Source: G963676095 sp963676095 (GTDB lineage: Bacteria > Bacteroidota > Bacteroidia > Bacteroidales > Prolixibacteraceae). Taken from it: a stretch of 64,000 nt of DNA. Location: contig OY781040.1 of assembly GCA_963676095.1 (NCBI GenBank), positions 496,001 to 560,000 of the forward strand. The letters run 5' to 3'. Below are positions 28,513 to 37,732 of this stretch, one piece after another (the stretch's first letter is position 1; each line of letters begins with the position of its first letter). The notes under the pieces are model-generated. The model was not told the origin of the DNA. It saw only the letters and a program-made list of their open reading frames with translations, and made no database searches. A program made the position numbers and the translations under genes.

Positions 28513-28551
28513 GCGGAATGCACCAAAATATGCATGAAATCGCAAAATAAA

Positions 28552-28708
28552 CGAGACTATATCGAGACCTATCCGAAGAAAACCGCTAATAGGTCTCGGC
28601 AATCGATGTAATTTTCTGATGATCAATTCATTTTGAATGAATTTGTTTCGTTTTGGTGCTTGGAAATGAGACCCCAAATGGGTAGTTTTAAAGCATGGAA
28701 GCGAGACC
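28552..28708. promoter_or_regulatory. Cluster of GAGACC-type repeats upstream of the integrase gene
   Basis: CGAGACTAT (28552-28560), CGAGACCTAT (28563-28572), its inverted copy ATAGGTCTCG (28589-28598), GAGACCCC (near 28667) and GCGAGACCAT (near 28701-28710) lie in 160 bases between the tRNA terminator and the recombinase gene. The second and third form a perfect 10-bp inverted repeat with a 16-base spacer. Arm-type sites of tyrosine recombinases or an excisionase are possible; no protein binding is shown. Confidence 0.4.
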
Positions 28709-28737
28709 ATTTTTAAACCCAAAAAATGAGTTGAGCA

Positions 28738-29820
28738 ATGAGAGTAACTGTAAACTTCTCTTTAAAGAGATCGAAGTCCCGCTCCGACGGGAAATGCCCG
28801 GTCTATGTCCGGTGCACTATGGACAACCAGCGTTTCGAATTATCCACCGGAATTTTTGTAGTCACGGAATCGTGGAGTGACGAAAGACAACAGGTTTTCG
28901 GCAGATCGGAAGAAGCCAAAATCCTGAACAACCGGTTGGATAAAATCAGTACGCGCGTGCAGGATGTGTACAACCAGTTGGAATCGAAAGGAGAACCATT
29001 CTCTGCGCTAAAAGTGAAAAATAAATTACTTGGGATGAGTGATGAAAAGGGAGTGCTGGAAATTTTGGACGGTATTATTAATGGTATAGAAGCCCGGGTA
29101 GGCAATGATTATTCAGAAGGAACTTTAAGGCATTACAGAACAACTCGGGATCGATTGGCTGATTTTTTTAAAACCAAATTTAGCCGAAATGACGTTCCAT
29201 TATCAAAGATTGATTATAACTTTCTGAATTCATTTGACCTCTATTTAAAAACAGGGCTCTGGTTAAAACCCAATACTGCATTAACCTATCACAAGCATTT
29301 GAAGAAGGCATTGAATACAGCCATAGCCATGAACCAGATTTCTTTCAATCCTTACAATTCATTTAAAGTCACAAGAAATGAAACCCACCGTGATTTTTTG
29401 ACAAACCTGGAGCTGGAAAGAATCAAAAACAAAGAGGTTAGTACAAACAGGTTGGAGATTGTCCGGGACGTATTTGTCTTTGCCTGTTATACAGGGCTTG
29501 GATATGCGGAACTTAGTAAACTCAATAAATTCAACATCCACCAGGGGGATGATGGCTGTACGTGGATTATTATTGATCGGGATAAGACGGATATTCATTG
29601 CAGGATTCCATTGTTACCTCAAGCCAAAACAATATTACAGAAATACGAAAACTTTCCTCCAAGCAGAAATAAAGGGAAGCTACTTCCGATACACTCAAAT
29701 CAAAAGATGAATGAATACCTCAAAGAATTGGCAGCCATTAGTGGAATACAAAAGAATTTATCTATGCACGTTGCAAGACACAATAATTATTCCTTTCGGC
29801 TGGAAACAAGTAAGTTATAA
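28738..29820 (+). pseudogene. Tyrosine recombinase (integrase), truncated before the catalytic tyrosine
   Basis: 360 residues instead of about 410. An Arm-DNA-binding domain (1-95) is followed by a SAM-like core-binding domain (about 100-210) and the start of the catalytic domain. The box-I segment reads CYTGLGYAELSKL, with Gly where most recombinases have the catalytic Arg, which is seen also in other Bacteroidota integrases. The box-II motif HVARH (about 344-348) is present, but the frame then turns into unrelated NNYSFRLETSKL and stops. The expected ...GH...T...Y segment is missing, so it is inactive. The break near 29780 marks a deletion. Its position behind tRNA-Lys suggests it once integrated there. 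Confidence 0.8.
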
Positions 29821-30516
29821 GAATGAAATTCTTGACAGGTAACGATTTAGAAACGAGCGGGTCTCTGTTTTTTTCGTCATTTCTCACAATATACACAAAG
29901 AACGACTTTTGGTTGCAAAGGTACGAAAAAACTATTCTAAGCAAATAGAATTACTTCTTGAATTTTCGTTGGATTTTTCAATCCTAATAAATTACACGAT
30001 GGTAAATAATCCTACCGTGTTCCAAAGAAGGCAAGAGGATCGGCGATACGAACAGACTGAAAGGTCGCAACGTAATTTTAACGCGCCTCTTTTCTGTAAT
30101 TTCCCCCAAACATCCCAATCTTTGCAGTTGGAGAATAGAACATAGCGGATATTTTATCCATTTGATATATAGACATAACGTTCGCTCTCTCTCTCTACTA
30201 ACTTTAAAGGTGATTTAGAAATAAAGTATAGGATTATTGAAAATGGAAACCCCACCGCATGGGGGTTTATTTTTTTTGCCCACCCGCTTTGCACCCTTCG
30301 GGATGCATTAGGATTTAAAAAACAACATCCCACGCACATTTAGCACATTTGTTTTTTTAGCCAACACTCAAACCACCCCTAAAAAAACCAAAAGAGCTAA
30401 ATTTTGCCAACGCACGGTTCCGATGATAGATTTGCCTGAGTAACCTCAACATCAATCTCGACATTCCTGAAAAGCATATTTATGTATAAGATTTAGTTTG
30501 TTTTCTGTTCAGGCAA
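29821..30516. other. Non-coding stretch between integrase remnant and TMEM175 gene
   Basis: About 700 bases with no credible gene on either strand; open frames here are short and of odd composition. A terminator-like hairpin lies at 30247-30277. The stretch is probably debris from the deletion that removed the integrase 3' end. I see no copy of the tRNA-Lys 3' end here that could mark the other attachment site. Confidence 0.5.
30247..30277 (+). terminator. Hairpin with T-run in the non-coding stretch
   Basis: AAACCCC (30247-30253) pairs with GGGGTTT (30262-30268), followed by ATTTTTTTT. It has the full look of an intrinsic terminator on the plus strand, but the gene it served is gone. Confidence 0.65.
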
Positions 30517-31131
30517 TCAATGTATCCCTTTTTCCCGTTTTGAGATAAAAAGGTTAGCAATGGATGAAGCTATTGGAATACCCATTAAAATAATCGTTGA
30601 AACTTTTGGTAGATAAATGGAAATAATAACCACAATAAATATAATGATGAGTAAAATGATAACAGGTAACCACGAAAAGTGAGGTCTAGAAATTTGCTTC
30701 GATTTAATTTTTCCCGCAATCTGCTTAATCTCTTCAGGGTCACTTTCTTCCATGATTAAACGAAATGTAAAAGCGTAAAAGAAACTAACTAACAGATAAA
30801 CTATATCGTATCCAATAACAGGAATCAATGACCCCTGATTTTCAATAACCCATTTTGTAAATAGCGGAATAAGTGAGAGAAAAAACAAAAAGAAAATATT
30901 TACAACAATTATCTTTTGATTTACTTTTTCAAGATATATAAATGCCTGATGATGTTGATTCCAAAATGCGCCTACAACCAGAAAACTAAGTAAATAAATA
31001 GCCAGTGAAGTTGAAAAAACCAGTAAGTCTTTTATTTCAAAGGTTTTGGGCAATGGAATGGATAAAACCATTATGGTAATTATAATGGCTATTACTCCAT
31101 CGACAAACGTTTCTAATCGGTGTTTTTTCAT
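30517..31131 (-). CDS. TMEM175-family (DUF1211) membrane protein, probable potassium channel
   Basis: A 204-residue protein that begins MKKHRLETFVDGVIAI, the first helix with the conserved R...F.DG.IAI motif of bacterial TMEM175 channels, and has about six hydrophobic helices. Bacterial TMEM175 proteins are tetrameric K+-selective channels lacking the TVGYG filter. One six-helix unit of this length is standard. It lies 51 bases downstream of an AraC regulator gene on the same strand and may be transcribed with it. Confidence 0.82.
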   Translation of the reverse strand: MKKHRLETFVDGVIAIIITIMVLSIPLPKTFEIKDLLVFSTSLAIYLLSFLVVGAFWNQHHQAFIYLEKVNQKIIVVNIFFLFFLSLIPLFTKWVIENQGSLIPVIGYDIVYLLVSFFYAFTFRLIMEESDPEEIKQIAGKIKSKQISRPHFSWLPVIILLIIIFIVVIISIYLPKVSTIILMGIPIASSIANLFISKREKGIH

Positions 31132-31182
31132 AATTCTGTATGTTTTTGCTCTAAAATATTTATATCATATTCATGAAGAAAA

Positions 31183-32130
31183 TTACATCAATGAGTATTT
31201 TTTAGGTTTCATACCTGTATGTTGCTCAAAGACTTTTGTAAAATGACCCAGATTGGAAAATCCTAATTGATAGCCGACCTCTGATACCGATAAGTTTTTA
31301 TTGTTTTTCAGTAGTGACGCTGCTTCTGTCATTCTTGCATGCTGATAGTAGTTGTAAATACTTGAACCAAAGATTTCTTTAAACAACGATTTCATTTTTG
31401 TTCCACTCATACCTGCTTCTGTTGCAAGCGAGGGAAGATTCGGTTGAACACTTAAATCTCTCAAAATGACCTTTTCAATAGTAATAATCTTTTCAATATC
31501 AAGCTTATTGGCATGAGGAGCATTTTGGACTGAACGTTTAAAAAAACGGGTAAAGAACAGGTAGAGCAATTCAGTTATCCGCATTTTATAATAGAACTTA
31601 TTTAACTTTCCATAGTCTTGTAATTCGGATAGTTCTTCGAGAATCTTATTCATTTCAAATGTTACAGCCTCCTGGTATAGTAAGAGTTTATTCAAAGAAT
31701 TGAAAAAAGATTTTACCTCACTCATTTCAGCATTAAGTTCTGTAAGAGACATTAATTTATCTCTGCTTATACTGATAATCACATAATAGACCGTTTCGTC
31801 GGGCGTGATAAGGTCGTCTATTGCTACGTAACAGTTTAATACCTGTACATTAGACAAATAATTTTTATTCATTGAAGCACGACCGATAAACCGGAAAGTG
31901 AGTATATCATGCGGTTCATTCGCAACTAATCGTCTGATGGTAAGCCCTTGTTTTAGCTGATACTTGTGGATTAAAATTTTCAAGTCCGAATCAAGATGAA
32001 TCTCTTTTATAAATCCTTCACCTAATGACGAAGGAATTTGCAAAAAATTATCGGAACAGGTAACCCCCAACTGCGATGCAAATTTCCCGATATAATCAAG
32101 TTCACTATCAGGACTGAATTCAAAAATCAT
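31183..32130 (-). CDS. AraC-family transcriptional regulator (paralogue 1)
   Basis: 315 residues. An N-terminal ligand or dimer domain (1-190, starting MIFEFSPDSELDYIG) is followed by a C-terminal double helix-turn-helix (about 205-315). The end has LSVSEVGYQLGFSNLGHFTK and the usual GMKPKKYSLM. It is one of three paralogues in this island, and the DNA coding for their last 35 residues is nearly identical. It is transcribed away from the OYE/YciI operon and probably controls it, itself and perhaps the TMEM175 gene downstream. The ligand is unknown. Confidence 0.88.
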   Translation of the reverse strand: MIFEFSPDSELDYIGKFASQLGVTCSDNFLQIPSSLGEGFIKEIHLDSDLKILIHKYQLKQGLTIRRLVANEPHDILTFRFIGRASMNKNYLSNVQVLNCYVAIDDLITPDETVYYVIISISRDKLMSLTELNAEMSEVKSFFNSLNKLLLYQEAVTFEMNKILEELSELQDYGKLNKFYYKMRITELLYLFFTRFFKRSVQNAPHANKLDIEKIITIEKVILRDLSVQPNLPSLATEAGMSGTKMKSLFKEIFGSSIYNYYQHARMTEAASLLKNNKNLSVSEVGYQLGFSNLGHFTKVFEQHTGMKPKKYSLM

Positions 32131-32225
32131 ATATTCAATATTCGTTAACTCAAATGTCCAATAAGGATAATAAAAAGGTTAAATATATAAAAATAGTCTT
32201 ATTCGACCAATAAAATGTCGTATCG

Positions 32226-32259
32226 GTATATTTTTATCACATGATACAAAATAACTTTA
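32226..32259 (+). promoter_or_regulatory. Probable promoter of the OYE operon
   Basis: TAACTTTA (32252-32259) resembles the Bacteroidota -7 element TAnnTTTG, 33 bases before the ATG at 32293. It is preceded at 14 bases by TTTTAT, recalling the block seen at the two other AraC-linked promoters. The 162-base divergent gap also holds the AraC promoter. Confidence 0.4.
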
Positions 32260-32292
32260 TGCCTTTACACAATTGAAGAAAATAAAGATAAA

Positions 32293-33423
32293 ATGAAAAC
32301 AAAATTTGCATCACTTTTTAATCCACTACATTTTAAAAATGGTTTAAAATCCAGAAATCGTATTGTCTTGGCCCCAATGACACATTATTCTTCATTCGAG
32401 GATGGTAGTATGAACCCTGAAGAATTACCTTATATCAAACGCCGTTCAAAAGAGACAGGAATCGTCATTACTGCATGTTATGCAGTAACGCCTGAAGGGA
32501 AAGCTTATGTCGGGGAACCCTTAATTTGTAACGATAGTTATATTCCCAATTTAAAGAAACTGGCGAAAACAATAAAGGACGAAGGTGCTTTAGCAATTCT
32601 CCAATTACACCATGGAGGTGGCGTATGTCCGCCTGAATTGGTGGACAGAAATGTTGTATCTCCAAGCGGAATTCCAACTCCGGACAGAAGTGTTGTCACT
32701 CCAAGGGAATTAACAAGTAACGAGATTGAAAAAATAATTATTGCTTTTGGCGAAGGAACACGACGGACGATAGAGGCCGGATTTGATGGTATAGAAATGC
32801 ATGGAGCCTATGGATACCTTTTACAACAATTCATTTCACCTTACACCAACAGAAGGACAGATGAATGGGGAGGCAGCCAGGAAAAAAGGTTTGCATTACC
32901 ATTACGAGTAATAGAACAGGCAAAAAGCGTCATCAGGAAACATGCAAAACAGCCGTTTCTTTTAGGTTACCGTTTTTCTCCCGAAGAAAGCTTACAACCA
33001 GGTTTAACGATGAGAGATGCACTGGACTTTACAGAAGCATTGGTGAAAAGTGATGTTGATTTTATTGACGTGCTCGTAAATAATTACAATTCAAAACCAA
33101 GAGCCGGGTTAGATAATTTATCAGAAAAACGTTTGACTTTAATCAGTAAACAGATAAACAATCGCACAGTTCTTCTGGGAGGAGGTTCAATCTATACGGC
33201 TGAGGATGGGCTAAATGCTTATCTAACCGGAGTGGACGCTATTACCATCGCGAGAGAAATGGTTATTGAGCCAGAATGGGTAACAAAAGTAAAATCAGGA
33301 AAAGAAGATACCATTATTACCGAGCTAAAAGAGGGTACTTGTGCCGAGTTGAACATTCCTGTTCCTTTTTGGAATGTCATTTGGAGTGCTCCTGGATGGT
33401 TTTCTGGTACAGAAAAGAAATAA
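32293..33423 (+). CDS. Old-yellow-enzyme family NAD(P)H-flavin oxidoreductase
   Basis: 376 residues forming a TIM barrel that binds FMN. Family motifs: FNPLHFKNGLKSRNRIVLAPM, in which NRIVLAPMTHYSSF is the FMN-binding start, AILQLHHGGG, FDGIEMHGAYGYLLQQFISP in part, NRRTDEWGGS and ITIAREMVIEPEW. OYEs reduce activated alkenes such as enones and quinones, and electrophile detoxification is a common role. The substrate-binding pair is normally H-x-x-H or H-x-x-N; here it is HGAY, with Tyr in the second position. It is followed by a YciI gene 69 bases later and is divergent from an AraC gene, so an inducible response to a toxic electrophile is plausible. Confidence 0.9.
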   Translation: MKTKFASLFNPLHFKNGLKSRNRIVLAPMTHYSSFEDGSMNPEELPYIKRRSKETGIVITACYAVTPEGKAYVGEPLICNDSYIPNLKKLAKTIKDEGALAILQLHHGGGVCPPELVDRNVVSPSGIPTPDRSVVTPRELTSNEIEKIIIAFGEGTRRTIEAGFDGIEMHGAYGYLLQQFISPYTNRRTDEWGGSQEKRFALPLRVIEQAKSVIRKHAKQPFLLGYRFSPEESLQPGLTMRDALDFTEALVKSDVDFIDVLVNNYNSKPRAGLDNLSEKRLTLISKQINNRTVLLGGGSIYTAEDGLNAYLTGVDAITIAREMVIEPEWVTKVKSGKEDTIITELKEGTCAELNIPVPFWNVIWSAPGWFSGTEKK

Positions 33424-33492
33424 ACTGTAACCCGCACTGATATTTAAAATGCTGAAAAATAATTCGAAAATATTTTATAAAAAACAATATAT

Positions 33493-33759
33493 ATGTACTA
33501 CGTAATAACTCATCATTTTGTAAAAAACGATGTAAAAGAAGAGGATATGATTCCTCATGTGGAATATCTCAGGCAATTATTTAGCGAAGGAAAGTTGCTG
33601 ATAACCGGCCCTTTTACAGACGAAAAACAAGGAGGTATGTTCATCATCGAAGTTGAAGATGAATCTGAATTACAAAAAATCATCGAGAATGACCCTGCTG
33701 TAAAAAACGGAATTTCAGTTAGTGAAGCAAGACCATACAAGATTTTCTTTAAAAAATAA
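33493..33759 (+). CDS. YciI-family protein
   Basis: 88 residues covering the whole YciI fold. It has the start MYYVITHHFVKNDV, the active-site-like HVEYLRQLFSEGKLLITGPF with the conserved His, and SVSEARPYKIFF at the end. YciI proteins are small dimeric ferredoxin-like enzymes or binding proteins, and a related protein acts in chlorinated-catechol degradation. It is probably co-transcribed with the OYE gene, supporting a joint role in handling small electrophiles. Confidence 0.85.
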   Translation: MYYVITHHFVKNDVKEEDMIPHVEYLRQLFSEGKLLITGPFTDEKQGGMFIIEVEDESELQKIIENDPAVKNGISVSEARPYKIFFKK

Positions 33760-33821
33760 ACACCGGTTTTATTTTAAACAAAGTAGCTATTGTCACCATT
33801 CTAAACAACGGATCAGGACTT

Positions 33822-34790
33822 TTATTCAGTAAAATTTGTATTGCTGTATTTTTTTGGTTTCATACCCGTGTGTTGCTCAAAGACTTTTGTAAAATGACTG
33901 AGATTGGTAAACCCAAGTTGGTAGCCTACTTCTGAAACAGAAAGCTTTTCCTCTCTTAAAAGCCGGGCTGCTTCTTTCATCCTAAACGACTGGTAGTAAT
34001 TAAAAATGCTATCACCAAAAATCTGCTTAAAAAGTCGTTTCAGCTTCGACAAACTCATCCCCGTTTGCAAGGCCAAATCTGCCAAAATGGGTGGTGTGTC
34101 AATTGTAGTAAGTATTTTATCCCTTAGTATATAAATGGCTTGTATATCATTAGTATTGAGTGCAGATACATTTGTATTCTCTCTTTTCAGCAACTCAACA
34201 AACAATAGGCAAATCAACTCTTCTGCTTTAACCTTAAAATAGAAATTCTGTAAATCAAAAGGAATGTTAACATCGATAATTTCATTGGCTACTTTTTGAA
34301 TCTGCGGAGACATAAACTCTTCAAATAAAAAAGTACGTTCATCATTTGTAATTGATTTTAAAATCAGATTTTCAGAATTGCTATCGACCAATGTTTTCAA
34401 ATAAGAAATCTCAATTCCTATGATAATAGATTGATATTTTGTTTTTCTCGGAAGAACCAATTCAGAATCGATATTACCCGAGTATGCCTGAACAGAAGGA
34501 AATGATCTTTTATCAATAGAATTATCAGGGTTTATTGCAAAAACATCATTAAATGAAACAATTATGCGCTTACTAAAGCTTCCCGAATTTCTCCTGTTTA
34601 TTTTTAAATCTTCATACAGCTCATAATTTCTAATCATCATTCTTATGCCTGAATCAAACCCAAATCCCCTTATATATCCTTTGCCATATTTTTCCGGAAT
34701 ACGAATAATATTGCCCTTTTCTATTTCAACTCCAAGTTGATTGGCGAAAGATTGTAAAAAACCAGTCTCTTTTTCAATTTCTATTTTCAT
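33822..34790 (-). CDS. AraC-family transcriptional regulator (paralogue 2)
   Basis: I start at ATG 34790 (MKIEIEKETGFLQ); a GTG at 34796 would add two residues. The 322-residue protein has the same two-part layout as the other paralogues: an N-terminal sensing domain with IRIPEKYGKGYIRGFGFDSG and a C-terminal AraC HTH pair with LSVSEVGYQLGFTNLSHFTK. It is transcribed away from the ABC pump operon, 101 bases separating the two ATGs, and likely regulates it. Confidence 0.88.
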   Translation of the reverse strand: MKIEIEKETGFLQSFANQLGVEIEKGNIIRIPEKYGKGYIRGFGFDSGIRMMIRNYELYEDLKINRRNSGSFSKRIIVSFNDVFAINPDNSIDKRSFPSVQAYSGNIDSELVLPRKTKYQSIIIGIEISYLKTLVDSNSENLILKSITNDERTFLFEEFMSPQIQKVANEIIDVNIPFDLQNFYFKVKAEELICLLFVELLKRENTNVSALNTNDIQAIYILRDKILTTIDTPPILADLALQTGMSLSKLKRLFKQIFGDSIFNYYQSFRMKEAARLLREEKLSVSEVGYQLGFTNLSHFTKVFEQHTGMKPKKYSNTNFTE

Positions 34791-34831
34791 TATCACAGAT
34801 TGACCTTTTACGGCTATTTATTGGACAAATA

Positions 34832-34866
34832 TAGATATTTTATTCGTAATTACACAAATACCTTTG
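34832..34866 (+). promoter_or_regulatory. Promoter/operator block of the ABC pump operon
   Basis: TAGATATTTTAT (34832-34843), 15 bases, then TACCTTTG (34859-34866), an exact TAnnTTTG -7 element, then TATC. The block recurs with identical spacing at the RND pump promoter (40236-40270). It lies 25 bases before the ATG of the ATPase gene and is likely bound by the AraC protein encoded divergently. Confidence 0.6.
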
Positions 34867-34891
34867 TATCATCAAATATAAAGATACAGGT

Positions 34892-35584
34892 ATGATAGCA
34901 AAACTTACACAAGCAAATAAAATTTACGAATCGCCCTCAGGGAGAGTCACAGCGTTAGACAAAAGTGATGTTGAATTACACGAAGGAGAACTCCTGTTAA
35001 TAATTGGGCCGTCTGGTTCGGGCAAAACCACTTTACTTTCTTTAATAGGTTGTTTGATAAACCCTACTGAAGGCGAATTAGAAATAGATGGAAAAAAAAC
35101 AGCCAATCTTTCCGCAAGGGAGATGGCTACTATCCGACTGAATACTATTGGTTTTGTGTTTCAACAATTTAACCTGCTGGCTCCGCTTACTGCGGAACAA
35201 AACGTAGGGTTTCCTCTACAGATGCAGGGATTAAGCAATGCTGAAATTAAAAGAAAAACAGAAGAAGCACTGCAAATGGTAAATATGTTGGAACATAAAA
35301 AGAAACTTCCAAAACAGCTTTCGGGAGGGCAACAGCAACGGATAGCCATTGCCCGGTCGTTAGTTACAAATCCTAAAATTATTCTCTGTGACGAGCCAAC
35401 GGCATCATTGGATAAAGACAGCCTGGCAGTAGTTATGAACGAATTAAAAGAACTGGCCAAAACGGGTAAATCAGTAGCCGTAGTTACGCACGATCCGCGT
35501 CTTGCAAAGTATGCCGACAGGGCAATTGAAGTGAAAAACGGGCAGGTTTATCCATTAGAAAATATTCAGGAAAGTATTCATTAA
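34892..35584 (+). CDS. ABC transporter ATP-binding protein (DevA/MacB-like)
   Basis: 230 residues with Walker A GPSGSGKTT (about 38-46), Q-loop FVFQQFNLL, signature LSGGQQQRIAIARSL and Walker B IILCDEPTASLDK. It belongs to the LolD/MacB/DevA group that powers permeases with large periplasmic domains. It is followed, 18 bases later, by the adaptor gene and then the permease and TolC genes, making a complete tripartite exporter. Divergent AraC gene upstream. Confidence 0.92.
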   Translation: MIAKLTQANKIYESPSGRVTALDKSDVELHEGELLLIIGPSGSGKTTLLSLIGCLINPTEGELEIDGKKTANLSAREMATIRLNTIGFVFQQFNLLAPLTAEQNVGFPLQMQGLSNAEIKRKTEEALQMVNMLEHKKKLPKQLSGGQQQRIAIARSLVTNPKIILCDEPTASLDKDSLAVVMNELKELAKTGKSVAVVTHDPRLAKYADRAIEVKNGQVYPLENIQESIH

Positions 35585-35602
35585 TAATAAAATATAATTG
35601 AA

Positions 35603-36541
35603 ATGAAAAAAGTATATCAAGCAATGATAATCGTACTGGCATTTGCGATGTTGGCATCTTGCACAAACCAAAAACCAGATTTGACAGAAGAGGAAACCGT
35701 TCCGGCAAAAATTGACAAAGTTGTAGGTGTTGCAAAAATAGAACCTGAGAAAGGGTTACTCTATATCTATTCCAATGCAAATGGTAAAATTCTGTCCATA
35801 AATGCCGAGGTAAACGAAATTGTAAAGCAGGAAGCGGTTTTAGTAAGTCTTGAGAATGCCACGGATGCCGCACAATTAAACGTAGAAGAAAGCAAAATTC
35901 TTACTCAGAAAGCATCCATCCGGTCAACAGAAATCAATGCAAATGCAATTCTTTCCGAATTACAAAAGGCAAAAGAAGATGTTGTTTTAAATGAACAATT
36001 ATTTGCTGCGAAAGCCATTACCGAACAAACCCTCAACGACAGTAAAGCCAAAGCTTCGAAATTACAAATCGAATATCAGAAACAACTGTCTGATGTTGAA
36101 CAGGCAAAAAACAAGATGGCAGAAATCAATGCAAGTGTGCAATACCAACAAACTGTGATTGCATCAAAACAAATCAAAGCTCCTTTCGATGGCAAAGTTT
36201 TACAATGGGACATCTATAAAGGTGATTATGTGACTGTAGGACAAAAGTTGGGACAGTATGCCCCGGATGGTGCTTTGATTGCAAAAACAGAAGTGGATGA
36301 ATTATATGCGGAAAAAGTAAAAACAGGTATGAAAGCCGATATTATTTCACAATTAAATGGAGAAAAAATCGGGGAAGGCGAAGTGGTTTTTGTTGCAGGG
36401 TTTCTAAAGAAAAAATCACTTTTTTCAGATGAAAATACGGTGGAAGACAGAAGGGTAAAGGAAGTAAAGGTACGCCTGAAACCTGAAACTCAAATTGCTA
36501 TTAACAACCGTGTGGATTGTATCATTTATTTAAACAAATAG
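35603..36541 (+). CDS. HlyD/DevB-like periplasmic adaptor lipoprotein of the ABC pump
   Basis: 312 residues with a lipoprotein signal ending AMLASC (Cys20). It contains a biotinyl-lipoyl half (LLYIYSNANGKILSINAEV), a long coiled-coil hairpin (about 90-190), the returning lipoyl half (IKAPFDGKVLQWDIYKGDYV) and a beta-barrel. It bridges the inner-membrane permease and the TolC channel. It overlaps no neighbour, and the permease gene starts 4 bases downstream. Confidence 0.88.
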   Translation: MKKVYQAMIIVLAFAMLASCTNQKPDLTEEETVPAKIDKVVGVAKIEPEKGLLYIYSNANGKILSINAEVNEIVKQEAVLVSLENATDAAQLNVEESKILTQKASIRSTEINANAILSELQKAKEDVVLNEQLFAAKAITEQTLNDSKAKASKLQIEYQKQLSDVEQAKNKMAEINASVQYQQTVIASKQIKAPFDGKVLQWDIYKGDYVTVGQKLGQYAPDGALIAKTEVDELYAEKVKTGMKADIISQLNGEKIGEGEVVFVAGFLKKKSLFSDENTVEDRRVKEVKVRLKPETQIAINNRVDCIIYLNK

Positions 36542-36545
36542 AGCC

Positions 36546-37676
36546 ATGTGGGAAACAGCATTCAGGTTTATGGTTTATGACAAAGCCAAGCTTTTGGGGA
36601 TATTATTTGGAATAATCATCTCGGTGTTCCTGATTGGTGCCCAAATGGGTAGTCTGGAAGGCATAATAAAAAGCAGTATTGGCATTGTGAATGGCAATGA
36701 AGAATATGTGTTTGTGGTAAATAACAAAAGCACTTCGGCAGCTTCTTTGGTCGATTTGGATACCCGGGTGGGCAATGAAGTACAGTCCATCGAAGGGGTA
36801 GAAAAAGTATATCCTGTAGTTGTATCTGTTGGCAATGTAAAATACCAGTCGGGCAATACAAATTACTGTGTACTAGTAGGTGTGGAAGATCCTGACTACG
36901 CCGGGGCTCCCAAAGAATACTTACCGGGTTCTCATTTTAACGATTTACAAAACGAAGGTGCTGTAATTGTGGATGCGGGCGATTTGGAAAACATGGGTAA
37001 TGCAAAATTGGGCGACTATTTTTCAATTAATAATACACGGGTATATATCAGTCGGATATCGGTTAATAATCTCGGCTTGGGCACACAAAACATTGTTACT
37101 ACAATCGAAAGGGCAAGAAAATTAACAAACATGAGTACCAATAAAGTGAGTGCTTTTTTGATAAAAACAAATTCCAACGATCCGATAATTAATAAGCGGA
37201 TAGCAAATAATATTACAAAATCAATCCCCAATGTAAACGCCTATACAGGGACTGATTTTAGTGATATATCTAAAACATACATGGAGACATCAAGCGGTAT
37301 TGTTATTGGTTTCAGGATATTGGTAGCATTTGCATTGATAACAGGTTTAATTATTGTAGCCCTGACAATGTATTCCTCAGTAAATGACCGTATCAAAGAC
37401 TATGGCACTATTAAAGCAATTGGCGGTACAAATAATTACATTTCAAAAATGATTATGACACAATCCATAATCTATTCTATTCTGGGTTTTGTGTTCGCAT
37501 TGACTCTTTTATATGGGCTGCAATATGTAATGGTTCTTACCAACAATGCAATGGGAATTTCTCCCTCGTTAATAGTATTTCTCCTGGTATCTACGCTAAT
37601 AATAAGTGTGGTGAGTAGCTATTTCTCATTAAGGAAAATCCTAAAGTTAGAACCCGTCGAAATCTTTAGAATGTAA
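36546..37676 (+). CDS. DevC-like ABC transporter permease (FtsX-type)
   Basis: 376 residues: a first helix (LLGILFGIIISVFLIGAQMG), a large periplasmic MacB-PCD-like domain (about 40-245) and three helices at the C-terminus with the FtsX core. The N-terminus is like DevC of heterocyst-forming cyanobacteria. DevBCA pumps export glycolipids there and other compounds elsewhere; the substrate here is unknown. It follows the adaptor gene after 4 bases. Confidence 0.85.
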   Translation: MWETAFRFMVYDKAKLLGILFGIIISVFLIGAQMGSLEGIIKSSIGIVNGNEEYVFVVNNKSTSAASLVDLDTRVGNEVQSIEGVEKVYPVVVSVGNVKYQSGNTNYCVLVGVEDPDYAGAPKEYLPGSHFNDLQNEGAVIVDAGDLENMGNAKLGDYFSINNTRVYISRISVNNLGLGTQNIVTTIERARKLTNMSTNKVSAFLIKTNSNDPIINKRIANNITKSIPNVNAYTGTDFSDISKTYMETSSGIVIGFRILVAFALITGLIIVALTMYSSVNDRIKDYGTIKAIGGTNNYISKMIMTQSIIYSILGFVFALTLLYGLQYVMVLTNNAMGISPSLIVFLLVSTLIISVVSSYFSLRKILKLEPVEIFRM

Positions 37677-37732
37677 CTTATTCAATGGAGTTACAACTCC
37701 AAATAAACAGTAATTAATAAAACAGAAGACAG

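Noticed and set aside
29909..30145. 78-residue plus-strand frame downstream of the integrase
   Set aside because: No ribosome-binding site, no family features; lies in degraded sequence.
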